A stretch of 64,000 nucleotides of DNA, from contig JAWKIR010000004.1 of the NCBI GenBank assembly GCA_041394245.1, positions 450,879-514,878 of the forward strand. Reading direction: 5' to 3'. Each line of letters begins with the position of its first letter. Positions within the stretch are counted from its first letter, which is position 1. Shown piece after piece: positions 25,738-34,250 of the stretch. The notes beneath the pieces were generated by a model. That model did no database searches and was not told where the DNA came from. It saw nothing but the letters and a program-made list of their open reading frames with translations. Position numbers and translations under genes: made by a program. The stretch comes from Acidimicrobiales bacterium (GTDB lineage Bacteria; Actinomycetota; Acidimicrobiia; Acidimicrobiales; Aldehydirespiratoraceae).

Positions 25738-25790
25738 CGCACGCCCGATCGGCGTGCGCTTCTGACCGTCCACTTCGGTGGGCGGTTTTT
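25737..25790 (+). terminator. Attenuator: pause hairpin plus intrinsic terminator
   Basis: Hairpin one pairs 25737-25745 with 25751-25759 (9 bp, loop CGATC) and begins on the last base of the leader stop. Hairpin two pairs 25766-25773 with 25778-25785 around a TTCG tetraloop (8 bp, one G-U) and is followed by TTTTT at 25786-25790. The segment CGCCC (25742-25746) could pair instead with GGGCG (25780-25784), which would break the terminator. That alternative pairing is my inference. Confidence 0.75.
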
Positions 25791-25827
25791 CATTTCTCCC
25801 GGCAACCAACAACGAGAAAGCACACAC

Positions 25828-26793
25828 ATGGCACATCGAGTGGGCATCGTCGGCGGCGACGGGATCGGTCCCGACGTCATCGCCGAAGGTCTGAAGGTCA
25901 TCCGCGCCGCGGGCGTGGAGCTCGACACCGTCGACTACGACCTGGGTGGCGAGCGCTACCTGAAGGACGGCGTCGTCCTCACCGACGAGATCATCGACGA
26001 GTGGCGGGGCCTCGACGCCATCTATCTCGGTGCGGTCGGCACCCCGGATGTGCCGCCCGGCCTGATCGAGCGGGGCCTGCTGCTCAAGATGCGCTTCGAC
26101 CTCGACCTCTACATCAACCAGCGCCCCTTTCTGTCGCCGGGCCACGACTTCGTGGTCATCCGCGAGAACACCGAGGGCACGTATGCCGGCGAGGGCGGCT
26201 TCCTGCGCAAGAACACGCCCGAGGAGATCGCGACGCAGGGTTCGGTCAACACCCGCCACGGCGTCGAACGCTGCATCCGCTACGCCTTCGATCTCGCGAT
26301 GACGCGCCGCAAGCACCTGACCATGTGTCACAAGACCAATGTGCTCACGTTCGCCGGAGACCTGTGGGAACGCACCTTCAACGAGGTCGCCGAGGAGTAC
26401 CCGGAGGTCGAGACCGCCTACAACCATGTCGACGCGGCGTGCATCTACTTCGTCGAGAGCCCGCAGCGCTACGACGTGATCGTCACCGACAACCTCTTCG
26501 GCGACATCCTGACCGACCTCGGGGGTGCCGTGAGCGGCGGGATCGGCTTCGCCAGCTCCGCCAACCTCCATCCCGGCCGGGTGTCGATGTTCGAGCCGGT
26601 CCACGGCTCCGCACCCGACATCGCGGGAACGGGCAAGGCCAACCCCACCGCTGCCGTATTGTCGGGAGCGCTCATGCTCGACCATCTCGGCGAGTCCGAA
26701 GCGGCCGACCGCATCCGTGCGGCGTGTGCCGACCCGGAGTCACTCGTCGGATCCACCACCGAGATCGGCGACCTGATCGCCGGTCGGCTCTAG
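25828..26793 (+). CDS. leuB: 3-isopropylmalate dehydrogenase
   Basis: This 321-aa NAD-dependent decarboxylating dehydrogenase begins AHRVGIVGGDGIGPDVIAEG. It contains the substrate/Mg residues in VVIRENTEGTYAGEGG, NVLTFAGDLWERTF and the metal-binding YDVIVTDNLFGDILTDL, plus the NAD motif EPVHGSAPDIAGTGKANP. Family length is about 340. It heads the attenuated operon with ilvE 9 bp later, and probably acts on both isopropylmalate (leucine) and methylmalate (isoleucine through citramalate). Confidence 0.93.
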   Translation: MAHRVGIVGGDGIGPDVIAEGLKVIRAAGVELDTVDYDLGGERYLKDGVVLTDEIIDEWRGLDAIYLGAVGTPDVPPGLIERGLLLKMRFDLDLYINQRPFLSPGHDFVVIRENTEGTYAGEGGFLRKNTPEEIATQGSVNTRHGVERCIRYAFDLAMTRRKHLTMCHKTNVLTFAGDLWERTFNEVAEEYPEVETAYNHVDAACIYFVESPQRYDVIVTDNLFGDILTDLGGAVSGGIGFASSANLHPGRVSMFEPVHGSAPDIAGTGKANPTAAVLSGALMLDHLGESEAADRIRAACADPESLVGSTTEIGDLIAGRL

Positions 26794-26802
26794 GAGAGAA
26801 CG

Positions 26803-27720
26803 ATGCCGATCACGCCGACGCCCCACATCTGGATGAACGGCGAAATGGTGCCGTGGGAGGACGCGAAGATCCACGTCCTCACCCACTCGCTGCACTACGG
26901 AACCGGTGTCTTCGAGGGCATCCGGGCCTACGAGACCGACGAGGGTCCGGCCATCTTCCGGCTCACGGAACACATCGAACGTCTCTACAACTCGGGCAAG
27001 ATCCTGGGCATGCCGATGACCTACTCGGTGCCCGAGATCGTGCAGGCGTGCAAGGACGTCGTCGCCGACAGTGGGCTCGAGGCGTGCTACCTCCGGCCGA
27101 TCGCCTACTACGGCTACGGCGAGATGGGGCTGGCCACGGGGGCCTGCAAGGTCGACATCTCGGTCGCGGCGTGGCCGTGGGGCGCGTATCTCGGCGACGA
27201 CGCGGTCAGCAAGGGCGTGCGCATGAAGATCTCGTCGTGGACCCGCCACGACCACAACATCATGCCGCCGGCGTCGAAGACCACCGGCAACTACGCCAAC
27301 AGCACCCTCGCCAAGATGGAGGCCCTCAACGCCGGCTACGACGAGGCGATCATGCTCAACGGTGCGGGCCTGGTCAGCGAATGCTCCGGCGAGAACATCT
27401 TCGTCGCCAAGGGCGATGTGATCCTCACGCCGCCGACGTCGTCGGGGGCGCTGCCGGGCATCACGCAGGACACCGTCATGGCACTCGCCGACGATCTCGA
27501 CATCGAGATCCAGATCGGCGACATGGCCCGCAGCGATCTCTACACCGCCGACGAGATCTTCGTGGTCGGCACCGCCGCCGAGGTCAGCGCGGTCAACTCG
27601 GTCGACGATCGCAGCGTGCCCTGTCCGGGCCCGGCAACCCTGGCGATCGCCGCCGCCTACGCCGACGTCGTGCGGGGGAAGAACCCCAAGTACCGATCCT
27701 GGAACGAGCTGGCCAGATGA
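26803..27720 (+). CDS. ilvE: Branched-chain amino acid aminotransferase
   Basis: This 305-aa fold-type IV PLP enzyme makes Ile, Leu and Val from their oxo acids. It shows HSLHYGTGVFEGIRAYET, the catalytic lysine region ASKTTGNYANSTLAKMEAL, and the signature EAIMLNGAGLVSECSGENIF followed by LPGITQDTVMALADDL. AGGAGA lies just before the ATG. Its stop overlaps the cimA start (ATGA). It completes the pathway whose other steps flank it. Confidence 0.95.
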   Translation: MPITPTPHIWMNGEMVPWEDAKIHVLTHSLHYGTGVFEGIRAYETDEGPAIFRLTEHIERLYNSGKILGMPMTYSVPEIVQACKDVVADSGLEACYLRPIAYYGYGEMGLATGACKVDISVAAWPWGAYLGDDAVSKGVRMKISSWTRHDHNIMPPASKTTGNYANSTLAKMEALNAGYDEAIMLNGAGLVSECSGENIFVAKGDVILTPPTSSGALPGITQDTVMALADDLDIEIQIGDMARSDLYTADEIFVVGTAAEVSAVNSVDDRSVPCPGPATLAIAAAYADVVRGKNPKYRSWNELAR

Positions 27721-29366
27721 CCGGAACCGATGCAGAGGTCACGATCGATCGTTCGGCCGTGCGCGACCCGTCGTGGCCGGCCCGCGTCGAGATCTACGAC
27801 ACGACGCTGCGCGACGGCTCGCAACTCGAGGGCATCTCGCTCACGGTCGACGACAAGCTCCGCATCGCGGAGCAACTCGATCGCCTCGGCGTCGGCTACA
27901 TCGAAGGCGGGTGGCCGGGTGCCAACCCGAAGGACGACGAGTTCTTCGAGCGGGCCAAGACCGAGTTGAAACTCTCGACCAGTGAGTTCGTCGCGTTCGG
28001 TTCGACCCGTCGCCCGAAGGGCAAGGTCGACTCCGACCCGACGCTCGCCAATCTGGTCGCCGCCGGCACCGGTGTGGTGTGCATCGTCGGCAAGTGCTGG
28101 GACTATCACGTCACCGAGGCCCTGAAGACCACCCTCGACGAGGGCATCGCGATGGTTCGCGACTCGGTCGAGTACCTGGTCGGGCAGGGCAAGCGGGTGT
28201 TCTTCGACGCCGAGCACTTCTTCGACGGCTATAAGCGCAACCCCGAGTTCTCGCTGGCGGTGCTCGAAGCCGCGGCGATGGCCGGCGCCGAGGCCGTGGT
28301 GTTGTGCGACACCAACGGTGGATCGCTGCCGCCCGACATCGAGTCGGCGGTGCGGGCCGTCGTCGCCCATGTCGATTGCGCGGTCGGGATCCATCTCCAC
28401 AACGACACCGGCTGCGGCGTCGCCAACGCCCTCGCCGCCGTGCGAGCCGGGGCCACCCAGGTCCAGGGCACGATCAACGGCTACGGCGAGCGGGTCGGCA
28501 ACTGCGATCTGGTGCCGATCATGGCCAACCTCGAGCTCAAGATGGGGATCACCTGCCTGCCCGAGGGCCGCCTCCAACACCTCACCTCCGTCGCCCACCA
28601 CATCGCCGAGTTGGTCAACTTCACGCCCGATCCGCAACAGCCCTACGTGGGCTCGACCGCTTTCGCGCACAAGGCCGGGCTCCACACGAGCGCCCTGAGC
28701 CGACGCTCCGATGCCTACGAACACGTGGCGCCCGAGTCGGTCGGCAACGGCACCCGGGTGCTCGTGTCGGAGATGGCGGGCCGGTCCACCCTCGAGATGA
28801 AGGCGGCCGATCTCGGGATCGAGATCGACGGCCGGGTCCTCGGCGAGATCATCGACACCCTCAAGCGCCTCGAGCACGAGGGCTACCACTTCGAGGCCGC
28901 CGACGCATCGCTCGAACTCCTGATGCGCGGCGCCGCCGGCTGGGAGCAGCCCTACTTCCGTCTCGAATCGTTCTCCGTCGACATGGCCCACCGTTCCGGA
29001 ACCGGCGCGCGCCTCTGGAACGACGTCGCCGTCGACGTCGACACGCAGGCGACGGTGAAGCTCTGGGTGGGGGACGAACGCAAGATCGCGGTGGGCGAGG
29101 GCAACGGTCCCGTCAACGCGCTCGACGCCGCCGTTCGGGCCGCGCTCGACGGTCGCTACCCCACCCTCGACCGCGTGACTCTCACCGACTTCAAGGTGCG
29201 GGTGCTCAACACCGAGAAGGGCACCGGCGCGGTCACCCGGGTCCTGCTCGACTCCACCAATGGCAATCGGTCCTGGTCGACCATCGGGGTGTCGGAGAAC
29301 ATCATCGAGGCCTCGTGGCAGGCGCTCGTCGACTCCCTCGTCTACGGGCTCCTCTACACGGAGTGA
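27717..29366 (+). CDS. cimA: (R)-citramalate synthase
   Basis: This 549-aa enzyme condenses pyruvate and acetyl-CoA to citramalate, giving isoleucine without threonine. The HMGL-like domain starts VEIYDTTLRDGSQLEGISLT and has the metal-binding GIHLHNDTGCGVANALAAV. The segment QGTINGYGERVGNCDLVPIM and the C-terminal LeuA-type dimer domain (KVRVLNTEKGTGAVTRVLLD) distinguish this CimA group from 2-isopropylmalate synthase. Its ATG overlaps the ilvE stop. The operon order leuB-ilvE-cimA with an Ile leader supports a role in isoleucine synthesis. Confidence 0.92.
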   Translation: MTGTDAEVTIDRSAVRDPSWPARVEIYDTTLRDGSQLEGISLTVDDKLRIAEQLDRLGVGYIEGGWPGANPKDDEFFERAKTELKLSTSEFVAFGSTRRPKGKVDSDPTLANLVAAGTGVVCIVGKCWDYHVTEALKTTLDEGIAMVRDSVEYLVGQGKRVFFDAEHFFDGYKRNPEFSLAVLEAAAMAGAEAVVLCDTNGGSLPPDIESAVRAVVAHVDCAVGIHLHNDTGCGVANALAAVRAGATQVQGTINGYGERVGNCDLVPIMANLELKMGITCLPEGRLQHLTSVAHHIAELVNFTPDPQQPYVGSTAFAHKAGLHTSALSRRSDAYEHVAPESVGNGTRVLVSEMAGRSTLEMKAADLGIEIDGRVLGEIIDTLKRLEHEGYHFEAADASLELLMRGAAGWEQPYFRLESFSVDMAHRSGTGARLWNDVAVDVDTQATVKLWVGDERKIAVGEGNGPVNALDAAVRAALDGRYPTLDRVTLTDFKVRVLNTEKGTGAVTRVLLDSTNGNRSWSTIGVSENIIEASWQALVDSLVYGLLYTE

Positions 29367-29392
29367 CGCACCCCGTGCGACCGTGAGGTCGC

Positions 29393-29398
29393 TACGAT
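29393..29398 (+). promoter_or_regulatory. -10 box TACGAT, leaderless start
   Basis: TACGAT lies 7 nt before the ATG at 29406. Confidence 0.5.
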
Positions 29399-29405
29399 CG
29401 CGGCC

Positions 29406-29927
29406 ATGTCGGCACCCACGCATGTTCCCGGTCGCGTCAATCAGACGAAGCTCTACAGCTCACCGCCGCGTCGGGCCGGATCCTGGAGGGCGGATCGCCC
29501 GGGCGAAGTGGTCGGCTCGGCCCAGCCGTCGGGGCCCGCGCTCGGCAACCAGGGCCCGGATCAGGGTTATGTGCTCAAGCTGGCCGCCGGCCTGAAGGAC
29601 GAGCTGGTCCTCGCCCCGGGGGAGCACGCTGCCGATGCGCTCGCCGGTGCCACCGCCGTCGCCCTGCGACGGGCATCGCTCTACGGCCGGGCCCCGATGA
29701 TCGGCGACCTGCGACTCGCGCTGACGCTGTTCGGCTACCTCGGCCACGCACCCGACGAGCTGGTCGCCAAGCGTCGCGAGCTCTTCGATGAGGTGCACCA
29801 CACGACGATCCACTACTTCTCCGCTCGCGAGATCGCCGATCTCGTGCCGGAGGAAACGCTGCGCATGTCGCTCGACGAGGTCACCGCAGCGTGCGCGGCC
29901 GACTGGAAGGCACCGCTCGGGTTGTAG
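29406..29927 (+). CDS. Conserved hypothetical protein (173 aa)
   Basis: The first 55 residues are polar, with SAPTHVPGRVNQTKLYSSPP and Gly/Pro-rich sequence, and look disordered. The rest is a compact helical domain (GDLRLALTLFGYLGHAPDEL, then a HHTTIHYFSAREIADLV segment). I recognise no catalytic motif and no family. It has its own leaderless-type promoter and is followed back to back by a convergent gene one base after its stop. Confidence 0.6.
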   Translation: MSAPTHVPGRVNQTKLYSSPPRRAGSWRADRPGEVVGSAQPSGPALGNQGPDQGYVLKLAAGLKDELVLAPGEHAADALAGATAVALRRASLYGRAPMIGDLRLALTLFGYLGHAPDELVAKRRELFDEVHHTTIHYFSAREIADLVPEETLRMSLDEVTAACAADWKAPLGL

Positions 29928-30299
29928 TCAGCCCAGCAGGATGAGGAGGGCGAGCAGGCCGCAGGCGAGTCCGGCGTAGCCCACGATCAGGCCGACCATG
30001 GCATTGCCTCGGCCCACCTCCCGCCCGTCGGATTCGCGGATCTGCTGCATGGCCAGGTGGCCGAAGATCACGCCGAGAATCGACCCGATGAAGAAGACCC
30101 AGGAGATCGACAGCACGAGCGATGCCATCGCGAACTGGTTGTTGCGGGGCGGGCCGACGGGGATCTCGACGACCGGCGCGACATTGACCGAGGGCATCTG
30201 GGGCGACGCAGCCCACGCCATTCCGTCCCACCAGCGTTCGACCGCGGGGTTCTGCGGATCCGGGTAATACCCGGCGGGCGGTGGTTCCGTCTCGCGCAC
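29928..30299 (-). CDS. DUF2510/DUF4190 small membrane protein
   Basis: This 123-aa protein has an N-terminal DUF2510 module (PPPAGYYPDPQNPAVERWWD) followed by two transmembrane helices of the DUF4190 type (FAMASLVLSISWVFFIGSIL and NAMVGLIVGYAGLACGLLAL) separated by GHLAMQQIRESDGREVGRG. Such proteins are common in actinobacterial membranes and have no known role. The stop is adjacent to the stop of the plus-strand gene before it. Confidence 0.85.
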   Translation of the reverse strand: MRETEPPPAGYYPDPQNPAVERWWDGMAWAASPQMPSVNVAPVVEIPVGPPRNNQFAMASLVLSISWVFFIGSILGVIFGHLAMQQIRESDGREVGRGNAMVGLIVGYAGLACGLLALLILLG

Positions 30300-30343
30300 G
30301 ACCGCAAGTTAGCGCCCTCTGCTGGCTGATCAACGGCGGCGGA

Positions 30344-30349
30344 TAGCCT
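30344..30349 (+). promoter_or_regulatory. -10 box TAGCCT, leaderless start
   Basis: TAGCCT lies 7 nt before the GTG of gltX at 30357. Confidence 0.5.
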
Positions 30350-30356
30350 CGGCCTC

Positions 30357-31781
30357 GTGACTGCGCCTCGAGTTCGTTTCGCCCCTGCCCCGACCGGGTT
30401 CCTCCATGTCGGCAGCGCTCGCAGCGCACTGTTCAACTGGCTCTACGCCCGTCACACGGGCGGCACGTTCGTGCTGCGCGTGGAGGACACCGACGAGGCG
30501 AAGACCACCCAGGAGTTCGTCGACGCGATCACCGGGCCCCTCACCTGGCTCGGGCTCGACTGGGACGAGGGTCCGCTGTTCCAATCGGAGCGGCGCGATC
30601 GCCATGTCGCCGCCGTCGAGCAACTCGTCGCCGAGGGCAAGGCCTACTTCTGCGATCTGAGCCGTGAGGAGATCGAGCAGAAGGCGGCCGACGCGGGTCT
30701 TCCCGCCGGCTACCACGGCTGGTCCCGCGATCGGGGGGTGCAGGACGGCCCGGGAGTCGTCGTCCGGTTCCGGGCGCCCGACGAGGGCAGCACGGTGATC
30801 GACGATCTGATCCGGGGGCGGGTCGAGTTCGCCCACGACACCATCGAGGACTTCGTGATCCGGCGGGGCGACGGTTCGCCGGTGTTCCTGATCGCCAACG
30901 CGGTCGACGACCACGACATGGGCATCACCCACGTGATCCGCGGCGAAGACCTGCTCAACACCACACCCAAGGTGAGGCTGCTGTGGGCTGCGCTCGGCTA
31001 CGGCGAGCCACCGACCTACGCCCACCTTCCGCTGTTGGTCAACGAGCAGCGCAAGAAGCTCTCCAAGCGACGCGACGACGTCGCGCTGGCCGACTATGTC
31101 GCCCGCGGCTATCTGCCCGAGGCCATGCGCAATGCGCTGGCGTTGCTCGGGTGGGGCCCGAAGGACGAGATCGAGATCCGCCCGATCGAGGAGATCATCG
31201 AGCTGTTCGATCTCGTCGACGTCAACAAGTCGCCGGCCTTCTTCGATCCGAAGAAGCTCGACCACATCAATGCCGAATACATCAAGGCGATGACCCCGAT
31301 GGAGTTCATCGAGGTCGCCGAGCCCTGGCTGACGGCCGACGACGTGCCCTATCCGGTGGCCAACTACGACCGGGTCGTCGCGCTGGCCCTCGCAGAGGAT
31401 GTGCAGCAGCGGGTGGCGACACTTGCCGAGGCGCCGGCATGGCTCGACTGGGTGTTTCTCGATGCCGTCGACGACTACGACGAGAAGGCGTGGATCAAGG
31501 CGATGGTCAAAGGCACGGCCGCCGATCGGGTGCTCGACGACATCGCCACCGCGTTGGCCGACGACGACTTCACCGATCGCGACCGGCTCGAGGCGAAGGT
31601 GATGGCCGTCGGCACCGCCCTGAGCGAGGAGCTCGGCACGAAGGTGATGTCGCAGGCGCCCCTCCGTGTGGCGCTCACCGGCAGGGGAGCGGGCATCCCG
31701 TTGTGGGAGGCCATGACCCATCTCGGTCGCGACGTCTGCCTCGCCCGAGTGGCCGCCGCCCGAGCCCGGCTCGACGTCTGA
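30357..31781 (+). CDS. gltX: Glutamyl-tRNA synthetase
   Basis: This 474-aa class I synthetase charges tRNA-Glu. The HIGH-type motif is HVGS at residues 17-20 in PAPTGFLHVGSARSALFNWL, and the KMSKS-type motif is in RKKLSKRRDDVALADY. The C-terminal anticodon-binding helical domain is complete. The start is GTG at 30357. In many actinobacteria GltX also charges tRNA-Gln, to be amidated later by GatCAB; the window holds both a tRNA-Gln and a tRNA-Glu gene within 4 kb. Confidence 0.96.
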   Translation: MTAPRVRFAPAPTGFLHVGSARSALFNWLYARHTGGTFVLRVEDTDEAKTTQEFVDAITGPLTWLGLDWDEGPLFQSERRDRHVAAVEQLVAEGKAYFCDLSREEIEQKAADAGLPAGYHGWSRDRGVQDGPGVVVRFRAPDEGSTVIDDLIRGRVEFAHDTIEDFVIRRGDGSPVFLIANAVDDHDMGITHVIRGEDLLNTTPKVRLLWAALGYGEPPTYAHLPLLVNEQRKKLSKRRDDVALADYVARGYLPEAMRNALALLGWGPKDEIEIRPIEEIIELFDLVDVNKSPAFFDPKKLDHINAEYIKAMTPMEFIEVAEPWLTADDVPYPVANYDRVVALALAEDVQQRVATLAEAPAWLDWVFLDAVDDYDEKAWIKAMVKGTAADRVLDDIATALADDDFTDRDRLEAKVMAVGTALSEELGTKVMSQAPLRVALTGRGAGIPLWEAMTHLGRDVCLARVAAARARLDV

Positions 31782-31784
31782 GCC

Positions 31785-32417
31785 ATGCGGCTGCGGCGGC
31801 CCCCCTGGCTGACCGTTCGCCGGATCCGCCGCGCCGCGGTGATCGTGACGCTGCTCGTCGTCGGCTACGTCTTCCTCACCTTCCTGCAGGTGCTGCAGGC
31901 CGCCGGGGAGGACGACCGCAGTCCCGCGCAGGCCATCGTGGTGCTCGGCGCCGCCCAGTACGACGGTCGACCGTCGCCCGTGCTGGCCGGTCGCCTCGAC
32001 CATGCCTACGAGCTCTGGGAGACGGGCGTGGCCGACTATGTGGTGACCACGGGCTCCAAGCAGCCGGGTGATCGCTTCACCGAGGGTTACGCCGCGTTCG
32101 AGTACCTCCGCTTCGCGGGCATCCCCGAGGCCGACATCCTCGTCGTGACCGACGGCGAGTCGACCTGGGAGCAACTTGCGGCCACCGCCCGAGTGCTGCG
32201 CAACGAGGGCCTCGACGATTCGGTGGTGCTGGTCAGCGACCCCTACCACGCGCTGCGACTCCGCCAGATCGCCGACCAGGTCGGTCTGGACGCCTCGGTC
32301 TCGTCGACCGACGGCGGATCGTCGGTCCGTCAGCTCCTGCGGGAAACCGCCGGCGTCTCGCTCGGCCGGATCCTCGGCTACCGCCGCGTCGACAACTGGC
32401 TCGGCTCCGTCGGCTGA
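31785..32417 (+). CDS. YdcF family (DUF218) membrane-anchored protein
   Basis: This 210-aa protein has one N-terminal transmembrane segment (AAVIVTLLVVGYVFLTFLQV) and a DUF218 domain: AIVVLGAAQYDGRPSPVLAG, then YVVTTGSKQPGDRFTEGYAA and TDGESTWEQLAATARVLRNE. DUF218 proteins such as SanA and YdcF are linked to envelope functions, but their chemistry is not settled. It begins 3 bp after gltX and is probably cotranscribed. Confidence 0.88.
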   Translation: MRLRRPPWLTVRRIRRAAVIVTLLVVGYVFLTFLQVLQAAGEDDRSPAQAIVVLGAAQYDGRPSPVLAGRLDHAYELWETGVADYVVTTGSKQPGDRFTEGYAAFEYLRFAGIPEADILVVTDGESTWEQLAATARVLRNEGLDDSVVLVSDPYHALRLRQIADQVGLDASVSSTDGGSSVRQLLRETAGVSLGRILGYRRVDNWLGSVG

Positions 32418-32430
32418 CCCGCCACACCGG

Positions 32431-32486
32431 GGAGTTCGGCGACGCCGAACTCCGAGCAATGCGAAGCATTGCCGGTGTCAGACACC
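32431..32486. terminator. Three tandem short hairpins
   Basis: Three perfect inverted repeats follow one another: 32431-32440 with 32444-32453 (10 bp), 32456-32462 with 32466-32472 (7 bp), and 32474-32479 with 32481-32486 (6 bp). They start 13 bp after the YdcF stop and end before tRNA-Gln. They probably end or stabilise the gltX transcript; no T-tract is present. Confidence 0.6.
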
Positions 32487-32566
32487 CGCTACAGGGATCC
32501 CTGCTCACAAACGGTCGGCACTCGCCGATGCGTTCGATACGATGCCGGTGTCCTTCGGGACATCCT

Positions 32567-32638
32567 TCGGGGATGGTGTAATCGGTAACACAACTGGTTC
32601 TGGTCCAGTTATTAGGGGTTCAAGTCCTCTTCCCCGAG
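32567..32638 (+). tRNA. tRNA-Gln (anticodon CUG)
   Basis: The 72-nt cloverleaf has a 7-bp acceptor stem (TCGGGGA with TCCCCGA), anticodon stem ACTGG/CCAGT around loop TTCTGGT, giving anticodon CTG, and a T-arm with GTTCAAGTC. The discriminator is G, and CCA is not encoded. A possible -10 box TACGAT lies at 32538-32543. Confidence 0.95.
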
Positions 32639-32645
32639 CGCAAGG

Positions 32646-32671
32646 CAGCGGCATCCTCACGGGTGCCGCTG
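32646..32671 (+). terminator. Hairpin after tRNA-Gln
   Basis: CAGCGGCA (32646-32653) pairs with TGCCGCTG (32664-32671) across a 10-nt loop, 8 bp after the tRNA. The tail is GT-rich (TTGCGTTGT) rather than a clean T-tract. Confidence 0.5.
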
Positions 32672-32693
32672 TTGCGTTGTGCGGGCGATTCGC

Positions 32694-33509
32694 TCAGGTC
32701 GATGCCGTCGCCACGACGAACTCGCCGGGAACCAGATAGCCGTCACCCCTGCGGAAGTCGGCCAGTGACTCGAGATATTCCTGCTCGACCTCGTGCTTGA
32801 CGTCGTCGTCGAAGCGGCCGTACGGCAAGGCGACCGGTCCGCCCAGAAACGCGGCGCCGATGGCCTGGCTCGAGTTGTCGTAGACCAACTCGACTTGGAG
32901 CCTGGTGACGTCGATGTCGCGGAAGCCCGCTCCGTCCAAGGTGGCCTCGATCGCTCCGGGCGCGCCGAGCGAGAAGAACATGGGACACACGTCGGACTGC
33001 ACACGGTGGTCGACGATCGGGAAGATGTCCGCCCACCCGCACTTTCGGCGTTCGCCCCACACGCTCACAGCCATGCGGCCTTCGTCGCGCAGCGCGAGAC
33101 GCATCGCGGCGAGGGCGACAGCCGGTCGGGGAACGTACATCAAGCCGAGCGAACACAGCGCGACGTCGAACGCGGCGGGCTCGCACCCGAGATCTTCCGC
33201 GTCGGCGCGTCGAAACGTGACGTTGTGGACGCCTTGGGCAGCGAGGTCGGCTTCGGCTGCCTCGATCATCTTGGCCGAGATGTCGAGGCCGAGGACGGTG
33301 CCATCGCTCCCCACCGCATCGGCGGCGCGGAAGGTGATCTGGCCGCTGCCGCAGGCGATGTCGATGACCGCCTCGCCTGATTGCAGGGCGATGCGACGGA
33401 GGAGTTCCTCGTGGGCCGGGCGCAGTTGGTCGCTCCAGAACGGGGCATAGAAGTCGGCGGCTCGGTCCCAGCCGTAGCGTTGCACCCGGCGTTGGAGCTT
33501 GGGCTCCAT
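32694..33509 (-). CDS. Class I SAM-dependent methyltransferase
   Basis: This 271-aa enzyme has the Rossmann methyltransferase fold: motif I VIDIACGSGQITFRAADAVG, motif II GLDISAKMIEAAEADLAAQG, acidic motif FRRADAEDLGCEPAAFDVAL and post-motif LGLMYVPRPAVALAAMRLAL. It resembles the UbiE/Methyltransf_11 group. The substrate is unknown. Its ATG overlaps the upstream OsmC stop (ATGA), so the two form an operon. Confidence 0.9.
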   Translation of the reverse strand: MEPKLQRRVQRYGWDRAADFYAPFWSDQLRPAHEELLRRIALQSGEAVIDIACGSGQITFRAADAVGSDGTVLGLDISAKMIEAAEADLAAQGVHNVTFRRADAEDLGCEPAAFDVALCSLGLMYVPRPAVALAAMRLALRDEGRMAVSVWGERRKCGWADIFPIVDHRVQSDVCPMFFSLGAPGAIEATLDGAGFRDIDVTRLQVELVYDNSSQAIGAAFLGGPVALPYGRFDDDVKHEVEQEYLESLADFRRGDGYLVPGEFVVATAST

Positions 33510-34042
33510 CAGGCCTCCGTCGCCACGATCGAGACGGTCCGAAGCAGCGGCGTCAACGCGCCGAACACGTCTCGGTACGGGCTCAGTCGGTCGGCCTCAT
33601 CGAGGAGCTGGATGATGTCCGCCTCGTCGGCGTCGCTCTCGATGTGGACGTGATATCTCACCTCCGAGTAGCCGGGGCGGGCCTCCGCCGCCGGCGACAG
33701 CATCCCGGCGACGTCGTAGTCGGCCTCGATCTCGACCCGGACGGAGACCACCGGCACCCCCAGCCTCGCGGCCCGCATCTGATACCCCATCGCCAGACAG
33801 CTCCCGAGCGCCGCACGACCGAGCACGCCAGGGGAAGGCCCCGATCCCTCGCCGCCCATGGTGTCGGGAAGATCGGTCTCGAAGCGCCACGGTCCCTCCT
33901 CCGAGATGCAACGGAGCCCGTTGGTGACCGTGCTCACCGATCGTTCCGTATCGAGACCGAAGGTCGGCCGCTTGACGGTGACCGCTTCGAGCCGATCGAG
34001 GGCTTCGGCGATGCGGTGCCGCGGGTCGACGTGTGAGTCCAT
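33509..34042 (-). CDS. OsmC family protein
   Basis: This 177-aa protein has the OsmC/Ohr fold. The conserved cysteines are in GLRCISEE and LGSCLAMGYQMRAARLG, with the beta-strand segment VRVEIEADYDVAG after them. OsmC relatives reduce organic peroxides using a cysteine pair, though the spacing here is closer to the OsmC-like than the Ohr group. It is the first gene of a two-gene operon with a methyltransferase. Confidence 0.88.
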   Translation of the reverse strand: MDSHVDPRHRIAEALDRLEAVTVKRPTFGLDTERSVSTVTNGLRCISEEGPWRFETDLPDTMGGEGSGPSPGVLGRAALGSCLAMGYQMRAARLGVPVVSVRVEIEADYDVAGMLSPAAEARPGYSEVRYHVHIESDADEADIIQLLDEADRLSPYRDVFGALTPLLRTVSIVATEA

Positions 34043-34092
34043 GGGACACCGTAGCGTCGCCGCCGGCCCGGTGTTGTCGCCGCGAATTCGCG

Positions 34093-34121
34093 TTGGGCTG
34101 TCGGAGCGACGTGGCTACACT
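34093..34121 (+). promoter_or_regulatory. Promoter of tRNA-Glu (TTGGGC-N17-TACACT)
   Basis: TTGGGC (34093-34098) and TACACT (34116-34121) are 17 bp apart, about 37 bp before the tRNA 5' end. Confidence 0.6.
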
Positions 34122-34158
34122 CACTCAGTCGCAAAGCCGCCTCGGCGGATGTGAACGG

Positions 34159-34231
34159 GCCCCGTTCGTCTAGCGGCCTAGGACGCCACCCTCTCAAGGT
34201 GGTAGCACGGGTTCAAATCCCGTACGGGGTA
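34159..34231 (+). tRNA. tRNA-Glu (anticodon CUC), integration target
   Basis: The 73-nt cloverleaf has acceptor GCCCCGT with ACGGGGT, anticodon stem CCACC/GGTGG around loop CTCTCAA (anticodon CTC) and T-arm GGGTTCAAATCCC. From 34189 onward the sequence is the left attachment repeat, so its 3' half is supplied by the integrated element. After the discriminator A the sequence is CGG, so CCA is not encoded here. The displaced chromosomal end at 41875-41878 reads ACCA, so the ancestral gene did encode CCA. Confidence 0.95.
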
Positions 34232-34232
34232 C
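34189..34232 (+). repeat. attL (44-bp direct repeat, in tRNA-Glu)
   Basis: It begins CCCTCTCAAGGTGGTAGCAC and ends CGTACGGGGTAC, covering the anticodon loop to the 3' end of tRNA-Glu. It is identical to attR at 41833-41876. Confidence 0.95.
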
Positions 34233-34250
34233 GGATGAAACCTCAGGTCA

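Noticed and set aside
32457..32486. CRISPR-like short palindromes
   Set aside because: There are three different hairpins without repeated units or spacers, so no CRISPR array.
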